Made by a program: the position numbers and the translations under genes. A DNA stretch of 36,411 nt from Smithella sp. Lineage in GTDB: Bacteria; Desulfobacterota; Syntrophia; Syntrophales; Smithellaceae. Position 1 is the stretch's first letter. Each line of letters starts with the position of its first letter. Under the pieces are notes generated by a model that saw nothing but the letters and a program-made list of their open reading frames with translations, searched no databases and was not told the DNA's origin. Positions 7,348 to 16,366 of this stretch are shown here, piece after piece. Location of the stretch: positions 99,817-136,227 of the forward strand of contig JAGOMJ010000001.1 of NCBI GenBank assembly GCA_017993615.1, given 5' to 3'.

Positions 7348-8667
7348 ATGAAAATCAAACCGGTCATCGCGATTGTCGGACGTCCCAATGTCGGCAAATC
7401 CACCCTGTTCAACAGAATAGCCGGAAAACAAAAGGCCATCGTGATCGACGAGCCGGGGGCGACACGCGACCGTAATTACATGGATTGTGCATATCACGAC
7501 AGGGCCTTTACGCTGATTGATACCGGAGGATTTGAACCGGCCTCCGAAGAAAAAATTCTTGTCCAGATGCGCGAGCAGAGCAATCTGGCCATTGAAGAGG
7601 CAGACGTCATCATTTTTATGATGGATGGAAAAGAAGGTCTTACGACGTCTGATATGGAAATCGCCCGGCAGTTGCGAGGGAAGGGGAAAAAGGTTTTTTA
7701 TGTCGCCAACAAAGTTGACGGGGAACGTTACAAGGAAATGCTCTCCGATTTCTACCGTCTGGGAATCGATGAGGTTTATCCTGTTTCAGCGCAGCACAAC
7801 CTCGGTGTGGACGAACTGATGAATGCGATGGTGTCTGATTTTCCTGAATCGTCCGAAGAAAAAAGTAAAAATGACGACCAGATTAAGGTTGCCATTGTTG
7901 GCAAGCCCAATGTGGGGAAATCATCGCTGGTGAACAAAATACTGGGCAAGGAAAGAACCATTGCCAACCCGATTGCCGGAACCACACGCGATGCCATCGA
8001 TTCAACCGTCAAGATTCACGGGAAAAAATACCTGATCATCGATACAGCAGGCATTCGCCGAAAGAGTAAAATCAGTCAGACACTGGAAAAATACAGTGTG
8101 GTTCAGGCGCTCAAATCCATCAATCGGTGCGACATCGTGCTTGTGCTGATCGACGCCGAAGAAGGCATTACCGAACAGGACACAAAAATTACGGGGCTGG
8201 CCTACGAACGCGGGAAAGCCTGCCTGATCGTCGTCAATAAATGGGATAAAATAAAGAAGGATAATGCAACCGTTGGAAAATACGTCGAAGAAATCAAGGA
8301 TAAACTCAAATTCCTGGATTTTGCACCGATTATTTTTATTTCGGCGGTAACCGGACAGCGTGCGCCGAAGATTTTCGATCTGATTGATAAGGTGTATGCC
8401 CAATATACGCAAAGAATCGGCACATCGCCTTTAAATAATCTGGTCGAGCAGGCCGTTCGAAAAAATCCTCTCCCGCGCTATCAGAACAGGCTGATGCAAA
8501 TTTATTACGCAACCCAGACCGATATTAAGCCGCCCACGTTTGTCTTCTTTGTCAGTAACAGCAAAGGAATCCATTTCTCCTACGAGCGCTATCTGATGAA
8601 CCAGATTCGTGAAAAATTCGAATTTGACAGCGTGCCGCTGAAGCTTATTTTCCGAAAAAAAAGTTAG
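7348..8667 (+). CDS. der: Ribosome-biogenesis GTPase Der (EngA)
   Basis: A 439-aa protein with two tandem GTPase domains and a C-terminal KH-like domain, required for 50S subunit assembly. Domain 1 has GRPNVGKST (11-19), DTGGF and NKVD. Domain 2 has GKPNVGKSS (about 188-196), DTAGIRRKSK and NKWD. The KH-like domain covers about the last 90 residues, ending in the conserved FDSVPLKLIFRKK. An AGAGG ribosome binding site is close to ATG 7348. It is the last gene of the rnc-era-der unit, and no convincing terminator was found after it. Confidence 0.96.
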   Translation: MKIKPVIAIVGRPNVGKSTLFNRIAGKQKAIVIDEPGATRDRNYMDCAYHDRAFTLIDTGGFEPASEEKILVQMREQSNLAIEEADVIIFMMDGKEGLTTSDMEIARQLRGKGKKVFYVANKVDGERYKEMLSDFYRLGIDEVYPVSAQHNLGVDELMNAMVSDFPESSEEKSKNDDQIKVAIVGKPNVGKSSLVNKILGKERTIANPIAGTTRDAIDSTVKIHGKKYLIIDTAGIRRKSKISQTLEKYSVVQALKSINRCDIVLVLIDAEEGITEQDTKITGLAYERGKACLIVVNKWDKIKKDNATVGKYVEEIKDKLKFLDFAPIIFISAVTGQRAPKIFDLIDKVYAQYTQRIGTSPLNNLVEQAVRKNPLPRYQNRLMQIYYATQTDIKPPTFVFFVSNSKGIHFSYERYLMNQIREKFEFDSVPLKLIFRKKS

Positions 8668-8972
8668 AGGGATTCCGGATTTCGCGCTTAATGATATTAT
8701 TTTAAGCAAATGATCATCGGCGGCATTTAAAATTCTCCTGCACCTTGAACGGTTTTTTGCGCATATGGTTGCGAAGGGCTTCCCGGCGTTAGAAAGAATG
8801 AATTCAACGTGGTCTTTCCAGAGGCAAGTGAAATATTTTTGACAATCATCAATACGCTTTAGATTTTTTATCCGAATTGTGATATGAAATGTTCGTAAAA
8901 TTCATTATGGAGTTGCATAAAAACGATTTGATTATTGGTCATTCAAAAATTATTTTCTAAGAGGGAATCGTT
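8668..8972. other. Intergenic stretch after der
   Basis: 305 bases with no gene. GCTTAA and TTAAGC (about 8689-8708) form a 6-bp stem with a 10-base loop but no T run, so termination is doubtful. A consensus TTGACA at 8839-8844 may be the -35 of the zinc-ribbon gene, but no good -10 stands 17 bases after it (GATTTT at 8862-8867). Confidence 0.4.
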
Positions 8973-9161
8973 ATGAAAACATGTCTTCATTGCGGAAAGC
9001 AACTGCGGGATGAAACGACGAAATGTTTTTTCTGTGGCCAAATGGCGGATGAATTGCCGCAACAGAAAAAAGGTTTTGAGATGTCGAAAAAGAACAGGGA
9101 TATCGCTCTATTAATTATCGTCCTAATTATCTGTCTCGTTATTTATATATTAAAAAAATAA
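8973..9161 (+). CDS. Small zinc-ribbon membrane protein
   Basis: A 62-aa protein with an N-terminal zinc ribbon: CLHCG (Cys4, Cys7) and CFFCG (Cys18, Cys21) give two CX2C knuckles that would bind one zinc ion. A hydrophilic linker follows, then one C-terminal transmembrane helix (about residues 42-60, mainly Ile/Leu/Val) ending in KK. The ribosome binding site is GAGGGA about 7 bases before ATG 8973. The layout resembles small zinc-ribbon membrane proteins of unknown function found in many bacteria. It stands alone between der and the hydrolase gene. Its coding status rests on the ribosome binding site and the domain pattern. Confidence 0.72.
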   Translation: MKTCLHCGKQLRDETTKCFFCGQMADELPQQKKGFEMSKKNRDIALLIIVLIICLVIYILKK

Positions 9162-9354
9162 TTATTTAAGAATGTTGTATTAGAACGATTTGCGATTTAC
9201 CATAAAATCCCATTCTCCTGTTTTGCTTTTTTCAAGAAACGTTTTCTAAGAACAAAATGAAAAGCATTTCGGCCGGCATTCATTTACGCGCAACCGCATT
9301 GTGCCTGTCAGGATGTGTCGGCCTTATCGGTTAATGTTTGCAGGCAAACTACTT

Positions 9355-9383
9355 TTGACAATACGCTGACCGGCGATCAAATA
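9355..9383 (+). promoter_or_regulatory. Sigma70-type promoter for the 9446 hydrolase gene
   Basis: TTGACA at 9355-9360, 17-base spacer, CAAATA at 9378-9383. Transcription would begin near 9390, downstream of the first in-frame ATG at 9383. This supports ATG 9446, which has its own ribosome binding site, as the real start. Confidence 0.5.
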
Positions 9384-9445
9384 TGTATTGTCGTTTGACT
9401 GCCGCAGACATCGTTCAGAAAAATCACCGGCATGGAGTCATTATA

Positions 9446-10273
9446 ATGGTTGTGAAAACGATACGAAAGTTCATGACGAAGGATGGCGTTCGCCTGGACA
9501 TATCAGGCGCCGTACCGGAGAATGCCAGAACCTGCCTGATCGTATGGCCCTGCATGGGCGGTGCAGTGCAGATGTATCGCGTACCGGTGGAAAAATTTAC
9601 AGATCAGGGATGCGCCTGTATTCTTTATAATCCGCGCGGCCACGGTCGTTCCGAAGGAGAACTGGAAATTCAAACAGCTTTAAATGACCTGGATGAGATT
9701 CTTCAGGAGAATGTTCCTTCCGCAATTCCGCTGGTGATCGTCGGCCACAGTGCCGGAGCGAACGCCAGTCTGCAATTCGGAGTCCGCTGTCTTCCGCCGA
9801 AGCAATTCGTGCTGATTGCGCCGGTTTTGGATTCACGTGAATCCCTGTTTTACATGTATCAAAGAAAAACCATTGATGAATTCGTCAGTATTCTTTGCGC
9901 CTATGTACAGGATGACACTCTGGTAAGGAAAGTGCTTGTCGATGATAAATGGCTGGATGCCGATTTATGGAAAGCCCGTCATTACACACATCTGTTGGAT
10001 CATGTTCATGCGCGTATGCGCATAGGCACGTTCCTGGAAAGACTCTTTATCCCCGGACACAATGCCTTTGCTCAACTGGAAAGGTTTTCCGCGCAGACGC
10101 GCATCTTTATGGCCGGGGAGGACACCTGGTATCCGGCCGCGACGACCCGTCGTTTAGCGGACAAGTACGGTATCCCTGTTGAAACACTGCCGGAAGCGCA
10201 AAACCATTTTTTTACCGGTGCCTGGGACAGTATGTGGACAAAAATTCTTAATCTGATCCTTTTACCCGGGTAG
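9446..10273 (+). CDS. Alpha/beta hydrolase
   Basis: A 275-aa alpha/beta hydrolase of the serine aminopeptidase/lysophospholipase type. The N-terminal strand pair includes a TKDGVRLD hairpin. RGHGRSEG follows the second strand. The nucleophile elbow is G-H-S-A-G with Ser102, the acid is probably Asp226 in AGEDTWYP, and His254 is in the NHFF segment. A helical cap-like insertion lies around 135-205. No signal peptide, so cytoplasmic. ATG 9446 is preferred over ATG 9383 because TGGAG lies 9 bases upstream and the best promoter overlaps the earlier ATG. Substrate is unknown; no neighbouring metabolic gene suggests one. Confidence 0.8.
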   Translation: MVVKTIRKFMTKDGVRLDISGAVPENARTCLIVWPCMGGAVQMYRVPVEKFTDQGCACILYNPRGHGRSEGELEIQTALNDLDEILQENVPSAIPLVIVGHSAGANASLQFGVRCLPPKQFVLIAPVLDSRESLFYMYQRKTIDEFVSILCAYVQDDTLVRKVLVDDKWLDADLWKARHYTHLLDHVHARMRIGTFLERLFIPGHNAFAQLERFSAQTRIFMAGEDTWYPAATTRRLADKYGIPVETLPEAQNHFFTGAWDSMWTKILNLILLPG

Positions 10274-10442
10274 TTTTCTTTCTTTTCAGCGATGTTTCCC
10301 TGATACAAATCATAAGGGGCATCAAACAAGCCGGCGTCCTGCAAACGATTTTAAGCGCAACCGCTCACTTGATTCGTCAACGTTTGTGGTCATTTCTATG
10401 AATGTCGTTCCTTCAGGAAACAGTCTGCGCGAAGGATTACTC

Positions 10443-10471
10443 TTGTAGTTTTTTGATAAATTTGTCATATA
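10443..10471 (+). promoter_or_regulatory. Candidate promoter for the ABC-F gene
   Basis: TTGTAG at 10443-10448, 17-base spacer, CATATA at 10466-10471. It ends 27 bases before the TTG start of the ABC-F gene. Moderate match. Confidence 0.35.
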
Positions 10472-10498
10472 ACCCTCAACTTAGGGAGGGTATATTTA

Positions 10499-12466
10499 TT
10501 GATTTATTTCCACAACATCAGTCTTTCGTTTCTGGATAAAAAACTGTTCGACAAGATGAACTGGACCATCCACCCCAAAAGCCGCATTGGACTGGTCGGT
10601 GAAAACGGAACCGGTAAAACAACACTGTTTAGAATGATCATGGATGACGTGCGCCCTGACGACGGCACGCTGGATATTCCCGGAAAAAAACAGAAGATAT
10701 TCGGCTATCTGCCGCAGGACCTGGTGGAACTGGAATCGATTCCTCTGATTGATTATCTCAAGCAAAAAAGCGGCATGGCCGACCTGGAAACGTCCATCAA
10801 AGATCTGGAGCAGAAGTTATCCAAAATCAAGCATGACACAGCCGAATATCGCGAGCTTTCGCAAAAATATTCCGATGCGACAGCATTATTCCATGCCAGG
10901 GACGGTTACGCTTTTGAATCCAGAGCCAAGCAGATGCTCAAGGGGTTCGGCTTTAAAGAAAGTGATTTTAAACAAAATTGCGATTCGTTTTCCGGTGGCT
11001 GGAAGATGCGCATTTTGTTGACATCGATTCTTCTGGCAAAACCGGATATCATGCTGTTGGACGAACCGACGAACCATCTGGATACGGAAAGCATGGAGTG
11101 GTTGGAATCGTATCTCAAGGATTTCCGGGGGACCATGATTGTCATTTCTCACGATCATTTCTTTTTGGATAAAGTCACGACGCAGATCGCGGAGTTGTCC
11201 TCCTGCGCTATTCACCTTTACAAGGGGAATTACACGCACTATCTGACGGAAAAAGAAAAGCGGCAGGACGCTTTGAAAAAGGAAATGGAACTGCAAAAAT
11301 CGCAAATCAAAAAAATAGAAGAGTTTGTGGAGCGGTTCCGCTACAAGGCGTCAAAAGCGGCCCAGGTGCAAAGCCGGATTAAAATGCTGGAAAAGTTTTC
11401 GGAGGTAACCCCGGAGGGAAAAACAAAGAATGTGGCCATGAAATTCCCTGAAGGGAAGAAAAGCGCCAAAGAAGTCGTCACGGTAACCGGCCTGGGACAC
11501 CGCTACGGCGATTTGACGGTGTTTGGCGATTTGAACTTTGCGCTATTCCGCGGCGATAAAGTGGCCTTTGTCGGCATGAACGGCTCAGGAAAATCAACCT
11601 TATCCAGATTACTTGGCAAAATGGAGAACCCTTCCAGCGGCGTGGTTAAATACGGCGACGGTGTGAACATGGCTTTTTATTCTCAGGAAAGTTCCCAGAA
11701 CCTGAATTACGAAAAAACCATTCTGGAAGAAATCAATGCCGTTCCGACCGATGCGTCGGACCAGGAAAAACGCAATCTGCTGGGCACTTTTTTATTTTCC
11801 GGAGATGATATCTTCAAACCGGTATCCGTGCTTTCCGGCGGGGAAAAGTCAAGACTTGCCCTTCTAAAAATCATGTTGTTGGATACCAATTTCCTGATTC
11901 TTGACGAACCGACCAACCATCTGGATATCAAAACAAAGGACATTTTTCAAAACGCTCTGATCCATTACCGCGGGACCGTGGCGATCGTGTCGCATGACCG
12001 GTATTTCCTGGATCATCTGGTCAATAAGGTGTTTGAACTGAAGGACGGAGCAATCCATTACTACAACGGCAATTATTCTTATTTTATCGAGCAGCGCAGC
12101 CGGCCGGCGGATGCCGCAGGCGATGAGAAGCCTGCGCAAGGCGTGATCAGAAATCAGATCGTAAACGCCAAAGAGAAAAAACGTCTGGAAGCGGAAGAAA
12201 GAAACAAAACGTATAAGATCAGAGCGGCGCTCAAAAAGGAACTGTCCGATGTGGAGAAAAAAATATCCGGACTGGAAGACCGGAAAACCAGACAGGAAAC
12301 GGCATTATGTGATCCGCAAACTAAGAAAGATGCCCGGACAATAAAATCGATCAACCTGGAATTAAAAGATATCAATCGCGACCTGGAACAATCCTATACG
12401 ATCTGGACGGATTTGCATATGAAGCTGGAACAAATATCCGCGAACGCTGAGCCTTTTTCCTCTTAA
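10499..12466 (+). CDS. ABC-F family ATPase (Uup/YheS-like)
   Basis: A 655-aa soluble protein with two ABC ATPase domains and no membrane segment, typical of ABC-F translation factors that act at the ribosomal E site. Domain 1 has Walker A GENGTGKTT, signature FSGGWKMR and Walker B MLLDEPTNHLD. The inter-domain linker is Lys/Glu-rich. Domain 2 has GMNGSGKST, LSGGEKSR and LILDEPTNHLD followed by SHDRYFLD. A C-terminal coiled-coil-like arm (about 550-650) resembles that of Uup. The start is TTG 10499, preceded by GGGAGGG with about 8 bases of spacing. The 3' end overlaps the convergent rubrerythrin-like gene by 4 bases. Whether it is nearer Uup, YheS or another subfamily needs a tree. Confidence 0.92.
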   Translation: MIYFHNISLSFLDKKLFDKMNWTIHPKSRIGLVGENGTGKTTLFRMIMDDVRPDDGTLDIPGKKQKIFGYLPQDLVELESIPLIDYLKQKSGMADLETSIKDLEQKLSKIKHDTAEYRELSQKYSDATALFHARDGYAFESRAKQMLKGFGFKESDFKQNCDSFSGGWKMRILLTSILLAKPDIMLLDEPTNHLDTESMEWLESYLKDFRGTMIVISHDHFFLDKVTTQIAELSSCAIHLYKGNYTHYLTEKEKRQDALKKEMELQKSQIKKIEEFVERFRYKASKAAQVQSRIKMLEKFSEVTPEGKTKNVAMKFPEGKKSAKEVVTVTGLGHRYGDLTVFGDLNFALFRGDKVAFVGMNGSGKSTLSRLLGKMENPSSGVVKYGDGVNMAFYSQESSQNLNYEKTILEEINAVPTDASDQEKRNLLGTFLFSGDDIFKPVSVLSGGEKSRLALLKIMLLDTNFLILDEPTNHLDIKTKDIFQNALIHYRGTVAIVSHDRYFLDHLVNKVFELKDGAIHYYNGNYSYFIEQRSRPADAAGDEKPAQGVIRNQIVNAKEKKRLEAEERNKTYKIRAALKKELSDVEKKISGLEDRKTRQETALCDPQTKKDARTIKSINLELKDINRDLEQSYTIWTDLHMKLEQISANAEPFSS

Positions 12467-12981
12467 CCGCCGTCAAGAGATGCTTTCTCCATATTCTGAT
12501 ACCAGGACGCCGGATCGGTCAGAAATTCCTCTGTGTCACGTAACGAAAGAAAGTGCTGTCTTTCGATGCTGGCGAGCAGATTGAAAAAAGCTTTTTCTTT
12601 GGGATCATCGCTTCCCTGCTCCAGTTTGGTGTAGAGAGCCATGCCTCTGGCCTCAAAGTCAATAGCAGTCCGTATGGCTTTCAGGTCATCTTCGTTGCCT
12701 TTGATACGCGCCCCTTTTTTCTCCGACATCGCTTTGATAATATTACCGGCAACAGATTTTTTGACTTTCAGAGGGATGGTCGCCGGCCATTTTTCCTTCG
12801 CCTCCCATTTTTCGAAGAGTTTTTTCAGCATATCATAGTGTTCTTTTTCTTCGTCGGCAATCTGTTTAAACATGTTTTTCCCGGCCAGATTTTTTGTTCG
12901 ACGGGCGTTAGCCAGATAAAAATCTCTTTCATGTAACTCATTGTCCAGGGCGAATTTTAAAGCGCTGATTCTCTTATTCAT
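12463..12981 (-). CDS. Rubrerythrin-like ferritin-fold protein
   Basis: A 172-aa four-helix ferritin-like protein. Diiron-type ligands are visible: Glu15/Glu18 in the first helix, ADEEKEH (an ExxH pair, Glu45 and His48) in the second, FEARG in the third and ERQH in the fourth. There is no C-terminal rubredoxin Cys4 domain, so it is a rubrerythrin-core protein, possibly acting in peroxide or iron handling in an anaerobe. ATG 12981 has GGAGG 7 bases upstream. An in-frame ATG at 13026 would add 15 non-family residues. A good promoter lies upstream, so it need not depend on the Na/Pi gene behind it. Confidence 0.85.
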   Translation of the reverse strand: MNKRISALKFALDNELHERDFYLANARRTKNLAGKNMFKQIADEEKEHYDMLKKLFEKWEAKEKWPATIPLKVKKSVAGNIIKAMSEKKGARIKGNEDDLKAIRTAIDFEARGMALYTKLEQGSDDPKEKAFFNLLASIERQHFLSLRDTEEFLTDPASWYQNMEKASLDGG

Positions 12982-13031
12982 CTTGATACCTCCTCGAGCG
13001 GATGTCCAAGTAAACAGTCCCTCCACGACAT

Positions 13032-13060
13032 ATTATATGAGATATTGCGCATGAGGGCAA
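13032..13060 (-). promoter_or_regulatory. Sigma70-type promoter for the rubrerythrin-like gene
   Basis: Read on the minus strand: TTGCCC (13060-13055), 17-base spacer and a perfect TATAAT (13037-13032). The ribosome binding site and ATG 12981 follow about 50 bases later. Confidence 0.65.
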
Positions 13061-13094
13061 TAGGTTTGTTTTTTAAAGGTCGGGTACTCGGGAT

Positions 13095-14699
13095 CTAGTC
13101 CTCTTTCACGTCAAGCATATATTCGGCGATGTTGTTGCAAAGATCAGAAATGCGTTCGAGGTGCAAAAGCAGTTCAACAAAAATGGGCCCGGCTTCCGGA
13201 TCGCAAAGGCGTTTGTGGAATCTCTCCAAATGATTGTCCCGGGCTTCTTTGACTTTGATATCCACCTGTTCCTCACGGGCAATGACGTCCATGATGGTTT
13301 TATCCAGCGGCTTATCGATAACGGAAAAAGCGTCGTTAAAATTATCACTGACCAGGTCGATGATTTCATGAAGTTCGACTTCTCCGCAGTCGCTGAATTT
13401 GATATTTTTACCGGTTTTTTGAGCGGTAAGCTTGCTGATGCATAAAACGTGATTGCCGATACTTTCAATATCACTGGTCATGGCGGTATATGCAAAAACG
13501 TTTTTAGAATAATATTCAGAAAGATCCTGTACGGATAATTTCCAGAGATAACCGACGATTTGTTCCCGGATATTCTTCACCACCATGGCGATATAAAAAA
13601 GGGATTTATCGTCCGACGGACTGTAATCGTTAATCATTCTCATGCTCTTTAAATACATGTCGCGAACCATGTTGGTTTGACGCTTCAGTTCTTTGTGGAC
13701 GTTATCCAGTGCTTTCTGCGGATTGGTAATGTCCTGAACGTCGAGATATTCCGGCCAGACAGGGAGAATGTCGTCCTTGCCGGGGAAGAACCGGGTCATC
13801 ATGGCGGCAAACGGGGACAGCAGAAAAATGAAAATCACGACAATAAACAAGTTTAACAGAAAATGGGCAAGGGCGATCTGCTGCGCGACGCTTGACGAAA
13901 TATGTTGCAGGATCCAGACAAAAGAGGGCATTGCCATGAAACACAATCCGATCCCGGTTGATTTAAAAATCAAGTGAGAAAAAGCCGTTCGTTTTCCGCT
14001 GCGCGTAGCGACCGTTCCGGCCAGCAGGGCGGTTATCGTAGTTCCGATGTTGGCTCCCATGACCACAGCCACGGCATTTTCCAGCGAGACAATATCCTGC
14101 TGAGCCAAAAGAACCATGATACTGATCGGGATGGCCGATGCCTGGACAATGCCGGTGACGGCAATTCCCATACCGATGCCGATAAGCGGATTCTGTGTTT
14201 TCGTAAACAGCTCAATGAGCAGAGGGGATTGCTTGAGCGGTTCCACGGCCTTGTTGACCAGATCCAGACCAAAGAACATCAGACCGAAATAAAAGATGAT
14301 CTCTCCGATCGTCTCCCATTTATTCCTGCCGATCAGCCACAATAATCCGCCCAAGGAAATGATCAGCGGCGATATATCCGTGAAGCGCCAGATGACCAGT
14401 TGGACGGTCAATGTTGTGCCGATATCCGCGCCCAAAATAATGGCCAGAGAATTGGAGAAGCTGATTAACCCGGCGCTGACCAGTCCGATGGTCAGGACAG
14501 TCGATGCGGAGGAGCTTTGAAAAGCAATTGTTGAAACGATGCCCGTCAGCAATCCGGAAATCGGCCTGCCAACGGCATATTTTATGAATTTTTTAATACG
14601 GACATCGATCAATTTCCTTATGGAGGAGGAAAGATTGACCATGCCGATCAGAAATAAGATGACGCCACTGACGATGATAAAAATGTCTTTTATTGCCAA
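13095..14699 (-). CDS. Na/Pi cotransporter family protein with PhoU-like domain
   Basis: A 534-aa membrane protein. The N-terminal 320 residues hold two Na/Pi-cotransporter repeats with the inverted-repeat marks QSSSAS (from Gln61) and QASAIP (about 189), each next to GANIGTT or GADIGTT motifs. About eight or more hydrophobic segments are present. The C-terminal 190 residues are hydrophilic and helical, like the PhoU-type domain attached to the YjbB/NptA group. Expected role: sodium-dependent phosphate transport or efflux across the inner membrane. The start is TTG 14699 with AGGAG 6 bases upstream; the next Met would cut off the first helix. No PstSCAB genes are nearby. Confidence 0.9.
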   Translation of the reverse strand: MAIKDIFIIVSGVILFLIGMVNLSSSIRKLIDVRIKKFIKYAVGRPISGLLTGIVSTIAFQSSSASTVLTIGLVSAGLISFSNSLAIILGADIGTTLTVQLVIWRFTDISPLIISLGGLLWLIGRNKWETIGEIIFYFGLMFFGLDLVNKAVEPLKQSPLLIELFTKTQNPLIGIGMGIAVTGIVQASAIPISIMVLLAQQDIVSLENAVAVVMGANIGTTITALLAGTVATRSGKRTAFSHLIFKSTGIGLCFMAMPSFVWILQHISSSVAQQIALAHFLLNLFIVVIFIFLLSPFAAMMTRFFPGKDDILPVWPEYLDVQDITNPQKALDNVHKELKRQTNMVRDMYLKSMRMINDYSPSDDKSLFYIAMVVKNIREQIVGYLWKLSVQDLSEYYSKNVFAYTAMTSDIESIGNHVLCISKLTAQKTGKNIKFSDCGEVELHEIIDLVSDNFNDAFSVIDKPLDKTIMDVIAREEQVDIKVKEARDNHLERFHKRLCDPEAGPIFVELLLHLERISDLCNNIAEYMLDVKED

Positions 14700-15036
14700 A
14701 TTTTACTCCTGGTTGAATTTAAATTTCCGTTTGGCGCCGGGTTGTCATTTTTTTTCATATATCCGTCAAACGATTTGAACAGTTTCTCTTTTGCACAGCA
14801 TCGTTAACAAAATGAAAAGATCGTGTTGCATCTTTTGCGTTTTTGACAAGATCGTTTTCTTGAATAACGTTATTGTGTTGATGAATGCATATTGACAAAT
14901 TTATCTTAAAAAGACAAGGGCAATGATGAGTCCATAAGATTGTTCAGAAAGAACGGAGCATGATTTTTATTCGGATCGGCTGTGATGCGTTATCATTCTG
15001 ATGCGACGCGATGCTTCCTGATGAAGAAAATCTGTT
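14700..15036. other. AT-rich gap upstream of the Na/Pi gene
   Basis: 337 bases without a convincing gene, lying between the ATP-grasp gene stop and the Na/Pi gene start on the minus strand. It presumably carries the Na/Pi promoter, but I found only weak candidates. A 12-base perfect palindrome, AATAACGTTATT, sits at 14863-14874 and could be an operator. No terminator hairpin with a T tract is obvious after the ATP-grasp gene. Confidence 0.4.
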
Positions 15037-16059
15037 TTATGCGGGATTGTACTGTTGACTGAAAATTGGATGGCGTGCCGCTGCCAGATTGACGATGCGG
15101 CTTCCCATTTGTCCGTAGGAGTAACCGATTTCTGCTGCAGCATGGGTCATCGACGTTTGCGGATTGATATCGGGATTCGGGTTGACATCAATAACGTAAA
15201 ATATTCCGTTTAAATAACGGACGTCAATGCGTCCGTAATCGCGACACCCTGTGGCCCGGTAGGTGGCAATCACCACATTTTCGAGTTGGGCCCTCGCCGA
15301 CGTTTCCAGCTCCGCCGGTACGCGCATATCGATGCTTTCATAAAGACGCGACCCGGCAACGTATTTGGCCTCATAGGAAAAAAGACGGTCCCGCAGATCC
15401 GTCAGCTCGCTGTAATCCATTTCCACGGCGGGTAACATGGAAATGTGTCCATTCCCCCAGACGGCATTAAGAAATTCGCGGCCGTTAATAAATTGTTCAA
15501 CAATAGCCGGTTGTTGATATTTATCCAGAATAAACGCCACACGGTTTTCCAGCTCTTTCGGAGTTGTGACGACCGATTCCGGAGAGATCCCGATGCTGCA
15601 ATGTTCATTAGCCGCTTTGACAATGGACGGAAAAATATTCCATTCCCCGACATCGGTGTTATCAAAAACCGCCCATGGCGGCGTCGGAATATTGGCGTCG
15701 TCCAGGACTCGCTTGATTTCCGGCTTGTCATGCGCCAGTGCCAGCACGTCGCGGGAGGAACCGGTGAAGACAAAGCCCATACGTTCCATGACCGCGGCAA
15801 CATCGGGCTCACTGTGCGGCACGCCGGGAAGTTCCTCGCACCAGTTGAACACGACATAATCCCGCGGATTGAAGTTATGGAGCTGTTGGGCCAGACGATC
15901 ATCCCGGACCGTGACGATTTCGAGGGGATGTCCCAGATCCTTCAGGGCATTGCCGAGTGTTGCCACGTCCTGTTCGGTTTCAAGAGTTTCTTCAGATGTC
16001 CATTCGGGATTCATGTTGTGCAGCAGAAGAACCGGTATGTCGTAACAGAGTTTGTTCAT
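15037..16059 (-). CDS. ATP-grasp ligase, D-Ala-D-Ala ligase-like
   Basis: A 340-aa ATP-grasp enzyme distantly like D-alanine-D-alanine ligase. The N-terminal domain carries a FNWCEELPGVPHSEP segment and a GSSRDVLALAHDK turn resembling the Ddl substrate region. The ATP-grasp part has PSIVKAANEHCSIGIS (the lysine strand and flexible loop), VEQFINGREF, and the metal-binding end IDVNPNPDINP. True Ddl has an E-V-N-T-x-P-G pattern there, so the substrate is probably not D-Ala, and an amino-acid or peptide ligase is possible. ATG 16059 is chosen (MNKLCYDIPVLLLHN), with a weak AGG about 7 bases upstream; ATG 16110 is an alternative. It is a stand-alone gene, divergent from rnk, with no mur or fts genes nearby. 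Confidence 0.72.
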   Translation of the reverse strand: MNKLCYDIPVLLLHNMNPEWTSEETLETEQDVATLGNALKDLGHPLEIVTVRDDRLAQQLHNFNPRDYVVFNWCEELPGVPHSEPDVAAVMERMGFVFTGSSRDVLALAHDKPEIKRVLDDANIPTPPWAVFDNTDVGEWNIFPSIVKAANEHCSIGISPESVVTTPKELENRVAFILDKYQQPAIVEQFINGREFLNAVWGNGHISMLPAVEMDYSELTDLRDRLFSYEAKYVAGSRLYESIDMRVPAELETSARAQLENVVIATYRATGCRDYGRIDVRYLNGIFYVIDVNPNPDINPQTSMTHAAAEIGYSYGQMGSRIVNLAAARHPIFSQQYNPA

Positions 16060-16160
16060 AACACGCCTGTCTGAACGTCCGGCTAAACGACTTTTGCCTG
16101 TTGATGCCATTTTACCGGGCGAAATCGTTTTTGTGATGCAAAATGTTTACGACCGTTTTT

Positions 16161-16190
16161 ACTATAACAGATTTTATCCAAACAGTTCAA
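16161..16190 (-). promoter_or_regulatory. Candidate promoter for the ATP-grasp gene
   Basis: Minus strand: TTGAAC (16190-16185), 18-base spacer, TATAGT (16166-16161), about 100 bases upstream of ATG 16059. The gap 16060-16366 otherwise holds only this and the opposing rnk promoter. Confidence 0.45.
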
Positions 16191-16249
16191 GGAAAAATGA
16201 ATCTTATCCGTTCAGATATTTTAAACGGTGGTGAAATATGCTTAAGGGA

Positions 16250-16278
16250 TTGACAGCCGGCTTTTATTTGCATATAGT
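16250..16278 (+). promoter_or_regulatory. Strong sigma70-type promoter for rnk
   Basis: Consensus TTGACA at 16250-16255, 17-base spacer, TATAGT at 16273-16278. It gives an 80-base leader before ATG 16367. Confidence 0.7.
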
Positions 16279-16366
16279 AATTATACAACGGATTTGAAAA
16301 AGCATTTAACCTTATTTTTATCCAAACATAATAACGAAGCAATGAACTTCAGGGAGATGGATCATC

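Noticed and set aside
9257-9334. 26-codon frame resembling a tiny lipoprotein (LSGC near its end)
   Set aside because: No ribosome binding site, and it ends only six codons after the Cys. It could be a remnant but is not supported.
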